Made by a program: the position numbers and the translations under genes. Below are positions 35,139 to 44,839 of a stretch of 59,082 bases of DNA, one piece after another. The DNA comes from an uncultured Bacteroidia bacterium (GTDB lineage: Bacteria; Bacteroidota; Bacteroidia; Bacteroidales; UBA932), in NCBI GenBank assembly GCA_902768985.1, contig CACXNA010000012.1, positions 1 to 59,082 on the forward strand. The letters run 5' to 3'. The notes under the pieces were generated by a model, which saw nothing but the letters and a program-made list of their open reading frames with translations, was not told the origin of the DNA and did not search any database. Every line of letters starts with the position of its first letter. The stretch's first letter is position 1.

Positions 35139-36920
35139 TTATTTCCAGCTCGTGTAGAGGGCGGAGGTAGCATCCCAACCATCCTTCTGCTTGAGGACGC
35201 CGTTGGAGAGGCTGATTTCCGTCTGCGGATACGGGCGGAAGCCCCAGGTGGCCTCGTAGCGGGCACGGTAACCGGCGCCCTGGTCCTTCATCGTCGTCTC
35301 GACACCGTTGTTCCAGATCTTCTGGTTCAGCTGGCTCTCGAGGGCAGCGATGCAGTAAGCCTTGCCGTAGCGGCGCATGTCACCCCAGCGGATGGCCTCG
35401 AAAGGCATCTCGTGGCGGCGCTCCAGGCGGAGGGCGTCGACGCTGTACTGAATCTGCGGCAGCTTGGCGCGGTTGCGGACAGCGTTCATACCGTCCATGC
35501 CCTTGTAGATCACCTTGCCGTCGGTCAGCTCGGCGTGCATCAGGAGCACGTCAGCGAAACGCAGGATCGTGAAGTCGTTCGTAGCCTTCTTGCGGCCAAG
35601 ATCCTTGCCCTGTCCATAGTACTCCGCAATGGAGGTGAACTCATAGCTCCACTTTCCGTTGAGGTAGCAGGCCGGGGAGATGAGTTTCTTCTGCCACAGA
35701 CCGGACTCTTCCATCTGCGACTCGGCGCCGAACTGGTAGGAGTCGAAGTCCGGGGCCTCTTCCCACACGCTCCAGATGGAGCCCATACGGCGGATGTCCG
35801 CAGCGTCCCAGGTATTCCAAAGATCCGGATTGACGGTGCCGAAACCATAGCCGCGGCTCATCGGGAACACGCCCTTGTAGTCGCCGCTGTCGAAGGTACG
35901 CAGACCACAGTAGTAGTTGAGGTAGTTGTACTTGTGGCTGGACTTGGCGGCATTGATGTGGAACATCTGCTCGGGGTTGTGGGCATCCATATACCAGGAG
36001 TCTTCGCAGTCGGCCATGAACGGATAATCGGGCTTGGTTGCCTTGTTGCTGTAGGTCCACAGGCAGCGGTAGTCGGGCACGAGGGAGTAACCGGAGTTCT
36101 GGATGCAGTCCTCGAGCTTGCTGACCACGTAGTCCTTGCCGACGGTCTCGTTGATGATTTCGCCCGTCTCCAGGTCCACGAGCGGGAGGGCGGTGATGTT
36201 CTCACCGTTCTTGTCGCTGTAGAAGCCGGTGTAGAAGAGGTACACGCGGGCCAGCAGGCCTTCGGCGACCCAGCGGTTCACGTGGCCGCGGCCGGTCAGG
36301 ATGCTGCCGTACGGCGTGGAAGGCATGATGTCGCAGGCCTTCTTGAGGCTGGCGGCGATGAAGCCGTAGATCTCCGGCACGGTCGCCAGGGCCGGGTACT
36401 CGGCGGCGTCACCGACGCTCTCGGGAACCGTGGTCACGAGCGGCACGATCTCGAACATCTGGGCGAGTTCGAAATAGAACCAGGAACGAAGGATGTAGGC
36501 CTCGCCGAGGAGCTGGTTGCGCAGGTCCTCGTCCTCCACCTTGTCGAGGGCGGAGATGGCCATGTTGGCGCGGCCGATACCGCTGTAGCAGTTGGTCCAG
36601 AAGTCACCCTGGGCATCGATGTCGTTGTACATCAGGTGATCCCAGGCCTGGGCCTCGGAGTCATCCATGCCACCGCCGCCGAACTGGTCGTCGGAGCAGA
36701 GGTTTGCCTGCATGATGTAGCAGGTGCCGGCGTAGTCGCGCAGGTCCAGGTTGAGCGTAGCGTAGATACCTGTCACGAGCTGCATGGCATCCTCTTCGGA
36801 GGCCGGGAAGTTACTCGTGTTGCGCTCGGTGTAGCTGACCGTGTCCAGGAAGTTCTCGCAAGCGGAGAGAGCAAGCAAGGCCGAGGCAACGGTGAAAAGT
36901 CGTATGATAGTCTTTTTCAT
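35139..36920 (-). CDS. SusD/RagB-family glycan-binding lipoprotein
   Basis: A 593-residue surface lipoprotein partnering the TonB-dependent channel. The signal peptide is MKKTIIRLFTVASALLALSAC (lipid-anchored Cys21). The helical TPR-like scaffold typical of SusD is visible, with YILRSWFYFELAQMFEIVPL and RRHEMPFEAIRWGDMRRYGK as family landmarks. It binds the target oligosaccharide at the cell surface. It begins 6 bases after the susC stop. No carbohydrate specificity can be assigned from sequence alone. Confidence 0.95.
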   Translation of the reverse strand: MKKTIIRLFTVASALLALSACENFLDTVSYTERNTSNFPASEEDAMQLVTGIYATLNLDLRDYAGTCYIMQANLCSDDQFGGGGMDDSEAQAWDHLMYNDIDAQGDFWTNCYSGIGRANMAISALDKVEDEDLRNQLLGEAYILRSWFYFELAQMFEIVPLVTTVPESVGDAAEYPALATVPEIYGFIAASLKKACDIMPSTPYGSILTGRGHVNRWVAEGLLARVYLFYTGFYSDKNGENITALPLVDLETGEIINETVGKDYVVSKLEDCIQNSGYSLVPDYRCLWTYSNKATKPDYPFMADCEDSWYMDAHNPEQMFHINAAKSSHKYNYLNYYCGLRTFDSGDYKGVFPMSRGYGFGTVNPDLWNTWDAADIRRMGSIWSVWEEAPDFDSYQFGAESQMEESGLWQKKLISPACYLNGKWSYEFTSIAEYYGQGKDLGRKKATNDFTILRFADVLLMHAELTDGKVIYKGMDGMNAVRNRAKLPQIQYSVDALRLERRHEMPFEAIRWGDMRRYGKAYCIAALESQLNQKIWNNGVETTMKDQGAGYRARYEATWGFRPYPQTEISLSNGVLKQKDGWDATSALYTSWK

Positions 36921-36926
36921 GATGCA

Positions 36927-39900
36927 CTAGAATTGAATGTTAACACCAATGAGGAAAGTCCTGGAAGCAGGATAGAAGCCCACGTCGATGCCGGAAGCCC
37001 AGTCGTCGTCGGTACCCTTGCCCATTTCGGGATCCATACCGGAGTAGCCGGTGATGGTCAGGAGGTTCTGGGCTGAGAAATACAGGCGGGCCTTGCTGAT
37101 GTACTTCATGTTCACCAGTTTACGGAAGTCGTAACCGATGGTGACATTGGAGATCTTGAAGTAGTCGCCGTTCTCGATGTAGATATCGGAGATGTTCTGC
37201 CAGTTGCGGTTGCTGCCGTAGGTCAAGATCGGAAGGCGGTTCGAGGTGCCCTCACCCTGCCAGGTCTGGAAGACGTCGGTGGTGAAGTTGTCGCGCTGGC
37301 TGTCGGCGAAGGAACGGTAGGACTTGGCGATCTGCTGACCGAAAGCACCGTAGCCGGCGATGTTGAAGTCGAAGCCCTTCCAGGCCATCCAGAAGTTCAG
37401 ACCGGCGGTGAAGTGCGGGTTCGGATCACCGATCATGGTGCGGTCGTCAGCGGAGATCACGCCGTCATTGTTGGTGTCGACGAAAATCAGGTCGCCCGGC
37501 TTGGAATCCTCGTATTTCACCTTCGTGGCGTCGACCTGGGCCTGGTTCTGGAAGACACCGGCGGTCTTGTAGCCGTAGAAGTAGCCGATCGGATAACCGA
37601 CCTGGGCGCGGTACATTTCGACCGTACCCTCGGAGAGGACGTCCTCGGCACCGTGGATGATGCCTTCGGCGTTGGCGATGCGGGTGACAACGTTCTTATT
37701 GTAAGCACCATTCACGTTGATGCCGTAGGTGAAGTCACCGGTGTTCTTGCTCCAGTCGATGGAGAGTTCGATACCGGCGTTGCGGATGTCACCACCGTTG
37801 ATATACGGCGGATTCAGACCGTACACGGAAGCGATCGGGGCGTTGACCAGCCAGTCGCGCGTGTCCTTGATGTAACCGTCGAGGGAAACACCGAGGCGGG
37901 AGTTGAAGAAGCGGGCGTCGATACCGAGGTCGAGCTGCTGGGAGGTCTCCCAGCTCACATCCGGGTTGGCGAGCACGTCACCGACGGCGCCGGTCGAGAA
38001 GGAATCCTCGGAATCAAAGGCGTAGGACGCATTCGTGTCCAGCACGATGGAGGAGAGGTACTGGAAGTTGGAGATGCTGGCGTTACCGTTCTGGCCCCAG
38101 CTGGCACGCACCTTCAGGAAGCTGAGCCAGTCCTTGGCTTCGGCCATCCACGGCTCGGAAGAGATCACCCAACCGGCGGACACGGAGGGGAAGATACCCC
38201 AGCGGTGACCACGGGCGAAGTTGGAGGAACCGTCGGCACGGACCGTTGCGGAGAACATGTACTTGCCGTCGAAGTTGTAGTTCACACGGCCGAAGAAGGA
38301 AGCCAGGGCGCCCTGGCTCCGGGGAGCACCGGACACGGAAACTTCGCTCAACTGCTTCGGTTTGGTGTTGGACAGGTAGGCGCGCTCGAAGTCGTTCGGG
38401 AAGATGGAGTTGTAGCCCGTTCCCTTGACCGAGGCACCCATGCCCCATTTCTCGATGGACTGACCGGCCACAACGTCGAAGTTGTGCTTGTCAGCGATGG
38501 AGAAGGAGTAGGACACCGTATTTTCCCAGGTGATGCGCTGGTTCGTGTTCATGCTCTGGCTGACATTGTCGAAATCATTGAAAGCCTTCGCATTGATGTT
38601 GTAGATCATGTTGTACGAGCGGGAGGAGCCGGCGGTCATCAAGTAACCGAACTGGGTCTTGAACTTGAGGTTCTTGATCGGCTGGAACTCAGCGAAGACG
38701 CTGGCCTGCAGCGTGTAGCTGGAGCTCGTGTTCAGACCGCGGGAGGTATAGAAGTCGTATGCCAGCGGGTTGGCGGAGCTGGTGGTGGTGTCGAAGGTCC
38801 AGCCTTCGGCCAAGCGCACGTCCTGATCGTAGAAGCCCGTCACGTTGCCCTGCTCATCATAAGTATAGGCAGGGAGGAGCGGGGTCGTGCGCAGGATGTT
38901 GTGGACGGAGTTCCAGTAGATGTCCACGTCGTTCGCGATACCACTGTTGGTGCTGTGGTTGAAGTTCAGCGTCTGGCCGATGCGCAGGATGTCGAGCTTG
39001 TCGTTCTTGATCACCACGTTGTCGGTGTTCACGCGGAAGGTGTAGCGCTGGAATTTGGCGTTCATCGGCGTGATCTTGTTGTAGCCGATGATACCGTCCT
39101 GTCCGGTGTAGGACAGACCGATGGCGTACTTGTGGTCCGCCGTGCCGCCGGTCACGTTGATCGCGTGGTTCGTCGTCATGGCGCCCTTGTTATAGGCTTC
39201 TTCCATCCAGTTGGTGCCCTTCCAGGCGCCGCTCTGGATCTGCTGGTACAGGTAGGACGGCAGGACGCTCGCCCAGTCGGTCAGGGCGATACCTTCGTTC
39301 TTGTACATCAGGTCGAGGGCCTTCATATACTCCTGCGCGTTGCAGAGGTTCGGCATCTTGGAGATGAACTGCCAGCCGTAGTAGCCGTCGTAGGACACCA
39401 CGGCGCGGCCTTCCTTACCCTGCTTGGTGGTCACGAGCACGACGCCGTTCGCAGCACGGGCACCGTAGATGGCGGCCGATGCAGCATCCTTGAGCACGTC
39501 GATGGACTCGATGTCAGCGGGGTTGAGGGCGCTGAGGCTACCGCCTGCCACACCGTCGATGACGTAGAGCGGGTCGGAATCGCCGATAGTACCCATACCG
39601 CGGATGTTGACCTTGTAGCCTTCGCCCGGCTGGCCGGAGGCCTGAGTGATGGTAACGCCCGGGCTCTGGCTCTGGAGAGCGCCCAGGACGGAGGTTGTGC
39701 TGAGTTTCGTCAGGTCTCCACCCTTCACCTGTACGGTGGAACCGGTGATGAGTTTCTTCTGCTGCACACCGTAACCGATGACGACCGCCTCGGAGAGCTG
39801 GTCCAGATCGGGATAGAGCGTAATGTTCAGGGACTTCTTGCCATTCACGGCGACTTCCGCCGGGACGTAGCCGAGGCTTTCCACGGAAAGCATGGCGGTC

Positions 39901-40100
39901 GCAGGTGCTTCGACGGAGAAGTTGCCGTCCGCGTCGGAGGTGCACCAGGCGCCCGTACCCTTGACAACGACGGACGCGAACGGGACAGGGTCGCCGCTGG
40001 CGCCATCGGTGATCGTTCCCTTGACCGTCAGGTTCTGGGCATTGACAGTCAATGCGGCCAATCCCGACAGGAGGAACAGAAAGATTTTGTTGGCTTTCAT
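36927..40100 (-). CDS. SusC/RagA-family TonB-dependent outer-membrane channel
   Basis: A 1057-residue channel. The start is MKANKIFLFLLSGLAALTVN at 40100; the open frame upstream overlaps the promoter. After the signal peptide come a carboxypeptidase-regulatory-like domain (GTITDGASGDPVPFASVVVK), the TonB-box/plug region (VVIGYGVQQKKLITGSTVQV) and the 22-strand barrel ending RTFLIGVNIQF. With SusD it imports glycan fragments. Transcription starts from the A promoter (40147-40212), which carries the locus operator. Confidence 0.96.
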   Translation of the reverse strand: MKANKIFLFLLSGLAALTVNAQNLTVKGTITDGASGDPVPFASVVVKGTGAWCTSDADGNFSVEAPATAMLSVESLGYVPAEVAVNGKKSLNITLYPDLDQLSEAVVIGYGVQQKKLITGSTVQVKGGDLTKLSTTSVLGALQSQSPGVTITQASGQPGEGYKVNIRGMGTIGDSDPLYVIDGVAGGSLSALNPADIESIDVLKDAASAAIYGARAANGVVLVTTKQGKEGRAVVSYDGYYGWQFISKMPNLCNAQEYMKALDLMYKNEGIALTDWASVLPSYLYQQIQSGAWKGTNWMEEAYNKGAMTTNHAINVTGGTADHKYAIGLSYTGQDGIIGYNKITPMNAKFQRYTFRVNTDNVVIKNDKLDILRIGQTLNFNHSTNSGIANDVDIYWNSVHNILRTTPLLPAYTYDEQGNVTGFYDQDVRLAEGWTFDTTTSSANPLAYDFYTSRGLNTSSSYTLQASVFAEFQPIKNLKFKTQFGYLMTAGSSRSYNMIYNINAKAFNDFDNVSQSMNTNQRITWENTVSYSFSIADKHNFDVVAGQSIEKWGMGASVKGTGYNSIFPNDFERAYLSNTKPKQLSEVSVSGAPRSQGALASFFGRVNYNFDGKYMFSATVRADGSSNFARGHRWGIFPSVSAGWVISSEPWMAEAKDWLSFLKVRASWGQNGNASISNFQYLSSIVLDTNASYAFDSEDSFSTGAVGDVLANPDVSWETSQQLDLGIDARFFNSRLGVSLDGYIKDTRDWLVNAPIASVYGLNPPYINGGDIRNAGIELSIDWSKNTGDFTYGINVNGAYNKNVVTRIANAEGIIHGAEDVLSEGTVEMYRAQVGYPIGYFYGYKTAGVFQNQAQVDATKVKYEDSKPGDLIFVDTNNDGVISADDRTMIGDPNPHFTAGLNFWMAWKGFDFNIAGYGAFGQQIAKSYRSFADSQRDNFTTDVFQTWQGEGTSNRLPILTYGSNRNWQNISDIYIENGDYFKISNVTIGYDFRKLVNMKYISKARLYFSAQNLLTITGYSGMDPEMGKGTDDDWASGIDVGFYPASRTFLIGVNIQF

Positions 40101-40146
40101 AAGGTTATTTGGATTTAAAATAAAGTGATTACGGTAGTTTATGGTA

Positions 40147-40212
40147 CAAAAATATCCAATTTGACTCCACAGCAAAGCCAAATTCGCGTATTCCTATACG
40201 CAATTTGCGTAT
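40147..40212 (-). promoter_or_regulatory. susC promoter with locus operator A
   Basis: Minus-strand -7 box TATTTTTG (40147-40154) and -33 TTTG (40173-40176, 18-base spacer). Upstream lies the 25-base element GCGTA-N16-GCGT (40186-40210, plus-strand reading), which includes a 17-base palindrome ATACGCAA-T-TTGCGTAT (40196-40212). The distance from the -7 box to the operator is 32 bases, the same as at the B and C sites. Confidence 0.75.
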
Positions 40213-40220
40213 GAAGCAGA

Positions 40221-43200
40221 TTATTGCATAAGTGAGCGGACAATCCGACCGATCTCGTCATTTTCATGAACACCCGTAAATGCCTCGGCATGCGGGCCAT
40301 AGGCGAACACGGGAACGAGGATGCCGTTGTGTCCCTTGGTGGAGAAATGCACTTTCACGGTGCGGTTTTCGAGGCTGCCGTCGATCAGCGTGAGGCCGCC
40401 GGTGGCGTGGTCCGCCGTCACGATGACGAGCGTCTGCCCGTCCTGCTCGGCCCACTTCAGGACCTTGCCGATCGTGCGGTCGAAGTCGAAGAGCTCCTCG
40501 GCCATGTAGCCGACCTTCTGGCGGTGGCACCAGTCGTCGATGCTGGAGCCTTCTACCATCAGGAAGAAACCTTTCTTGTTGTCCAGCAGCTCAATAGCCT
40601 TCATGGTACTGTCCTCGAGCACCGGGCCGCGGTCGAGCGCGGGCTCCATCTCGAGCGGGGCGAAGAGGCCGAGCATGCGGCCGCTCTTCACCTTGTTCAG
40701 GTCGTCCAGATTGTCCACGAAGGTGTAGCCGCGGTCCACCATCTCCTTCACCAGGTCGCGGCCGTCGGAGCGGTTCTGCCAGAACTGGATGCCGCCGCCG
40801 CAGAGGAAGTCCACGCCGCTGTCCACATACTGGGCGGCGTTGATCTCCTCCTCGTCGCGGTCGAGCGAGTGGCCGACGAAGTCGAGCGGGGTGGCGTCGT
40901 TGATGCGGCAGGTCACGGTGACGCCGGTCTTCATGCCCTTGCGCTGCGCGTCATGCAGCAGGGACGGAACCGGGTTGCCGTCCGGATCCACACCCATATA
41001 ATGGTAGCGCGTCTTGACGCCCGTCGCCAGGGCGGAGCCGCCGGCGCAGGAGTCCGTCACGAGGCGGTCGACCGCATAGGTGCGGGAGAAGCCGGACACG
41101 GGCATGTTGTCCATATTGAGGTGGCCGCCGTTGAGCACCCAGCCGCAGCTGACCTGCTCCACGCCCATGCCGTCGCCGATCATGAAGATGACGTTTTTAA
41201 TCTTCTTGCCTTTCGGCTGCTGCACCGTCACCGTCTCGTACGGCTCGGCGACCGTGTACTGGTCATCCTCGCTGAACTGGTCGTTCGCGTACTTGGAGCG
41301 GTTGCGGGAGATGTCTTCCTCCTCCGTCAGCGGGGTGGCGGGGGCACCGCTGTCGAGCACGAAGTGCACATTCTGCGCCTCCGTGCGGCAGGTGACCGCC
41401 TTGGTCTGGCCCGGCAGGAGCGGGAAGAAATTGTCGCTCCAGAAGGCCGGGGCGACCAGCTGGCCGGCGGCGTCGAGCGCCTTCACGATGTTCATGTAGG
41501 CGATGACGTCGGACCTGTTGGTCAGGGTCACGGTCCAGGTGCCGTCCCCGCCGGCCACGCTCATCTGCACGTCGGCCGGCTCCTGTGCGAAGACGAAGCG
41601 CAGGTCGGCGTGGCGCGTGATCGGGGTGAGGTACCAGTTGGTCTTGGACCAATTGTATTCATTGTCCTTGGCGGGCAGGCAGTAGAAGTTGTCCGCGACG
41701 GGCGTGCCGTCCGGCTCCGTGAGCGTGAGCGCCACGAAATGCGGCTTGCCGTCGAAGCGGCGCAGGTCGAAGACCGGCAGGCTCTGGCGGTAGCCGAGGG
41801 TGAGCTCGCGGCTGTCGCCGCCCAGCACGCGGGAGTTCGCGTCATAGACGAGGTAGGTGGCCTTCAGCGTGCGCGCTTCCGGCTGCTCGCTGACCGCGTA
41901 AACCTTGCGGTCGGCGTAGTCGAAAATCAGCTGGACGGGCTCGCAGGCCTTCTTGGTGCCGTAGTAGGCGGCGGTCGGAGCGCCGTACCAGTCGTAGAGC
42001 TGCCAGTAGAGGGACGGCCAGGCGGAGTTCAGCATCCACTGGACGATGCCCGTGCCCTTCGGCAGGCGGGCGCGGAAGGCCTCGAACATGGCGCGCGTGC
42101 CGTCGTAGTCCACGGCGTGCGCCTTGCGGACAAAGTCCGCGAAATCGGTGGCAGCGCCGTACTGCTCCGTCACGATGGTGTTGAGCATCTTCGGCGAATT
42201 CATCGCCGAGCCGGAGGCCGTGCAATGGTAGTTCCAGCTCTCGGAAAGCGGCCAGAGATCCGCTTCCGGGATCATGCGGTGCAGGGATTCCGCCTGCGGC
42301 AGGTTGGCGCCGATGCCGGTCTCGGTGTTGAAGCCGAAGGCGCCGCCGGCCTGCTTGTCACGGTACCAGTAGTCCGGGCCGACGTACTCGTACGGGCCTT
42401 CCATCTTGGTGCCGGACCAGCCGGTGATGGTGCTCTCCAGGTTCTTGGCGGAGCAGACGTAGGGGCGATACTCCTCAGCGTTGTAAATCTCCATATAGCG
42501 CTGCTCCAGCCGGGGATTCGGAATGCGGTCGCTGCCGGTCAGCCAGCCGATCACGGCGGCGTGGTTGTGCAGGCGGACCACCTGGTCGCGGAAATACGCG
42601 ACGGCCAGGTCCTCCGTCTCCGGGGTGTTGATGCAGCCGTAGCCGTGGACCTCGGGCAGACCGCAGTAGTCCTCCCACTCCCACTGGCAGCTCCAGCCCA
42701 CGAGGGCGAGCACACCGAGCCGGTCGCAGAGGTCATAGACCGTGTCGTCCTTGCCCCAGATGTTTTCGAAGCGGATACAGTTCAAGTTCATATCCATGAC
42801 GTACTCGACCTGCTGCCGGATGCTCTCCGGAGTGTCGCGCAGGAAGAGGTCGTCGGTCCAGCCGGCACCCTTGATCAGGATGTCGCGGCCGTTCAGTTTG
42901 AATTGGCGGTAATTCTCAGCGGTCATGCAGCTGGTGATCTTGCGCACGCCGAAGTCGACCTCCTTGCGGTCGGACACGGCGGCGCCCAGCTTCACGCAGG
43001 CGCTCAGATGATAGAGTTCCGGCTTGCCCAGGTCATAGCTCCACCACACGCGGGGGTTCTCCAGGTGCAGCATCGCCACCTGCTCCGGGGTCAGGACCAG
43101 CGTCTGTTGGGTGGCGGCGGGCAGGCTGACGGGAACCGTGGCCTCGCCGACGCCGTCCAGCGCGAGCACCAGCGTGCCCTCAACCGGCGTGGCGGCATGG

Positions 43201-43868
43201 TTGCGCAGCTTCACGCGCAGCTCCAGGTCGGCCTCTGCGAGCGTCTCGACATTGAGGTCAGGCACCACGAACACATCCTCGACGGACACGGCGCCGGTCG
43301 CGCGGAGCGTCACCGGGCGCACGATGCCCATGCTCTCGTCGAACGGACGGGGATTCCAGTCCACGAAACCGATGTTCAGGTCGCCTTTCTGCGCGCGGCG
43401 CAGCTTCACTTCCAGGCGGTTGTTGCCCTTGAGCAGCGAGCCGACCTCGTAGGCGCGGCGGCGGAAGACGCCGAAGGTGGTGTCGGACGAGGCGAGCTGC
43501 GTGCCGTTCAGGAAAATGTCGGCGTAGTAGTTCAGGCCGTCGAACGCCAGCTCGACGAACTGGCCCGCGGCGGGCTTCGCCGTGAAGGTGGTGCTGTAGG
43601 TCCACACATCGTCGAAGGGCGCCTTGTCCACGGCGGCGTAGTTGCGGCCGTCGAAGAGGTCGTCGCCGAAGTAGCCGGCCTCGGAGAGGACGCCGCACAC
43701 GGTCGAAGGGACCGTGGCCGCATACTGCTCCGCCGCGCCTTCGCGCGAGAGCTGCCAGCCCCCGTCCAGGACGAGGGCGTCCCCGGAGGCCATCCGGCCC
43801 TGCTGCCCGCAGGCGCAGAGCATCACTGTCAGAAGGAGGTAGAAGATCTTTTTCATACGTGGGTTCAT
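40221..43868 (-). CDS. Fusion: GH2 exo-beta-glucosaminidase-like enzyme + alkaline phosphatase
   Basis: A 1215-residue lipoprotein. The signal is MKKIFYLLLTVMLCAC, counted from an internal Met; the 43868 start shares a TGATG with the ROK gene. Residues 30-880 form a GH2 enzyme of the exo-beta-D-glucosaminidase/mannosidase group with acid D447 (WLTGSDRIP) and nucleophile E516 (FGFNTETGIG). Residues about 890-1215 are a complete alkaline phosphatase: metal site MIGDGMG, nucleophile S940 in TDSCAGGSALATG, EGSSIDDWCH, and VTADHATGG (Ala where most have Glu). One polypeptide would thus remove phosphate and cut a hexosaminyl or mannosyl bond on the same glycan. Confidence 0.9.
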   Translation of the reverse strand: MNPRMKKIFYLLLTVMLCACGQQGRMASGDALVLDGGWQLSREGAAEQYAATVPSTVCGVLSEAGYFGDDLFDGRNYAAVDKAPFDDVWTYSTTFTAKPAAGQFVELAFDGLNYYADIFLNGTQLASSDTTFGVFRRRAYEVGSLLKGNNRLEVKLRRAQKGDLNIGFVDWNPRPFDESMGIVRPVTLRATGAVSVEDVFVVPDLNVETLAEADLELRVKLRNHAATPVEGTLVLALDGVGEATVPVSLPAATQQTLVLTPEQVAMLHLENPRVWWSYDLGKPELYHLSACVKLGAAVSDRKEVDFGVRKITSCMTAENYRQFKLNGRDILIKGAGWTDDLFLRDTPESIRQQVEYVMDMNLNCIRFENIWGKDDTVYDLCDRLGVLALVGWSCQWEWEDYCGLPEVHGYGCINTPETEDLAVAYFRDQVVRLHNHAAVIGWLTGSDRIPNPRLEQRYMEIYNAEEYRPYVCSAKNLESTITGWSGTKMEGPYEYVGPDYWYRDKQAGGAFGFNTETGIGANLPQAESLHRMIPEADLWPLSESWNYHCTASGSAMNSPKMLNTIVTEQYGAATDFADFVRKAHAVDYDGTRAMFEAFRARLPKGTGIVQWMLNSAWPSLYWQLYDWYGAPTAAYYGTKKACEPVQLIFDYADRKVYAVSEQPEARTLKATYLVYDANSRVLGGDSRELTLGYRQSLPVFDLRRFDGKPHFVALTLTEPDGTPVADNFYCLPAKDNEYNWSKTNWYLTPITRHADLRFVFAQEPADVQMSVAGGDGTWTVTLTNRSDVIAYMNIVKALDAAGQLVAPAFWSDNFFPLLPGQTKAVTCRTEAQNVHFVLDSGAPATPLTEEEDISRNRSKYANDQFSEDDQYTVAEPYETVTVQQPKGKKIKNVIFMIGDGMGVEQVSCGWVLNGGHLNMDNMPVSGFSRTYAVDRLVTDSCAGGSALATGVKTRYHYMGVDPDGNPVPSLLHDAQRKGMKTGVTVTCRINDATPLDFVGHSLDRDEEEINAAQYVDSGVDFLCGGGIQFWQNRSDGRDLVKEMVDRGYTFVDNLDDLNKVKSGRMLGLFAPLEMEPALDRGPVLEDSTMKAIELLDNKKGFFLMVEGSSIDDWCHRQKVGYMAEELFDFDRTIGKVLKWAEQDGQTLVIVTADHATGGLTLIDGSLENRTVKVHFSTKGHNGILVPVFAYGPHAEAFTGVHENDEIGRIVRSLMQ

Positions 43869-44695
43869 CAGATTAAGGATGCGCCGATCACCGGAATGTC
43901 GTCGCCGGTGCAGACATCGATGGAGAGCTTTTCCAAACTGGACTTATACGGGAAATCCCGCTTCAGGCGCGCCTCCATGGACTGCCGGAAGAGCGGGTAG
44001 TTGTAGGCCACGCCACCGCCGAAAGCGATGTGGCTCGGATCGTACGCGAACATGACGGTGCAGAGCAGGTCGCCCAGGCGCTTGCCCAGCTCCGTGAACA
44101 GGGCAATGGCGCGCGGGTCGCCGTTGCGCGCGGCCTGGGAGGCGGTCATGCTGTCCCAGCCGCTGCCGGCGAAGAACTGCTTGCTGCAGAAAGCCTCCAG
44201 CGTGGCGCCGCGGTAAGGCAGGCTGCCGAGCTCGCCGGCGCCGCAGTTGGCGCCGCAGAAGAGCCGGCCGCGGTCCACGATGCCCATGCCAACGCCCGTA
44301 CCGAGGGTGATGACGACGAGCACCTCCGGCTTCGCATCGGCCGGATAGCCCTCGTACACGCCCATCGCGTAGCAGTTGGCGTCGTTGTTGACGGCAACGG
44401 GCAGGCCGAAGCGCTGCTCCAGGAGCTCTTTGAGGGGGACTTCCGTCCAGGACGGAATATTAACCGTGTCATAAACGATACCCCGCTTGACGTCCACGAC
44501 GGACGGAACGCCGATGCCGATTTTCTCCGTGTCCGGGGTAATGATTCCGGCGATCCGCTCCGACAGCGTGTCGATCGTCTCCTGCAGGGTAGCTTCATGG
44601 GGGAACCACGGGGCAGATTCCCGCTTGACAATCTTTCCGTCCTGGACCAGGCCCACGACGAGATTGGTTCCTCCTACATCAATTCCAAGTGTCAT
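43868..44695 (-). CDS. ROK-family sugar kinase
   Basis: A 275-residue sugar kinase starting MTLGIDVGGTNLVVG (the upstream frame extension overlaps the promoter). The ROK landmarks are the phosphate loop DVGGTN, the catalytic aspartate in NNDANCYAMG, and LGTGVGMGIV. The zinc cysteines of some ROK members are absent (CGANCGAGELGS). Likely substrates are GlcNAc, glucosamine or glucose; its linkage to hexosaminidase and NagB genes favours an amino sugar. The stop shares a base with the GH2-phosphatase start, so the two are coupled. Confidence 0.9.
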   Translation of the reverse strand: MTLGIDVGGTNLVVGLVQDGKIVKRESAPWFPHEATLQETIDTLSERIAGIITPDTEKIGIGVPSVVDVKRGIVYDTVNIPSWTEVPLKELLEQRFGLPVAVNNDANCYAMGVYEGYPADAKPEVLVVITLGTGVGMGIVDRGRLFCGANCGAGELGSLPYRGATLEAFCSKQFFAGSGWDSMTASQAARNGDPRAIALFTELGKRLGDLLCTVMFAYDPSHIAFGGGVAYNYPLFRQSMEARLKRDFPYKSSLEKLSIDVCTGDDIPVIGASLI

Positions 44696-44713
44696 TCTCT
44701 GTGTGATTTTTTG

Positions 44714-44777
44714 CAAAAATAGGTTTTTGATTGTTAGCTTGGGAACAAATTTGCGTATTTTCCTACACAATTTGCGT
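44714..44777 (-). promoter_or_regulatory. ROK operon promoter with locus operator B
   Basis: Minus-strand -7 box TATTTTTG (44714-44721) and, 32 bases upstream of it, GCGTA-N16-GCGT (44753-44777, plus-strand reading). The divergent GH20 gene starts at 44840 on the other side; its own near-match -7 box CATATTTG is at 44808-44815. One operator could thus serve both directions. Confidence 0.75.
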
Positions 44778-44839
44778 CAAGCTGTTTTCCGGGACCTCTT
44801 TTTTTTTCATATTTGTATCGCAAACAAAACCCGCTGATT

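Noticed and set aside
37413-40118. A 901-codon rightward open frame opposite susC
   Set aside because: Antisense shadow; the minus-strand frame has a full SusC domain order and barrel end.
40266-44000. A 1244-codon rightward open frame opposite the GH2-phosphatase gene
   Set aside because: Antisense shadow of a gene with perfect catalytic motifs; no start signal or recognisable motif.
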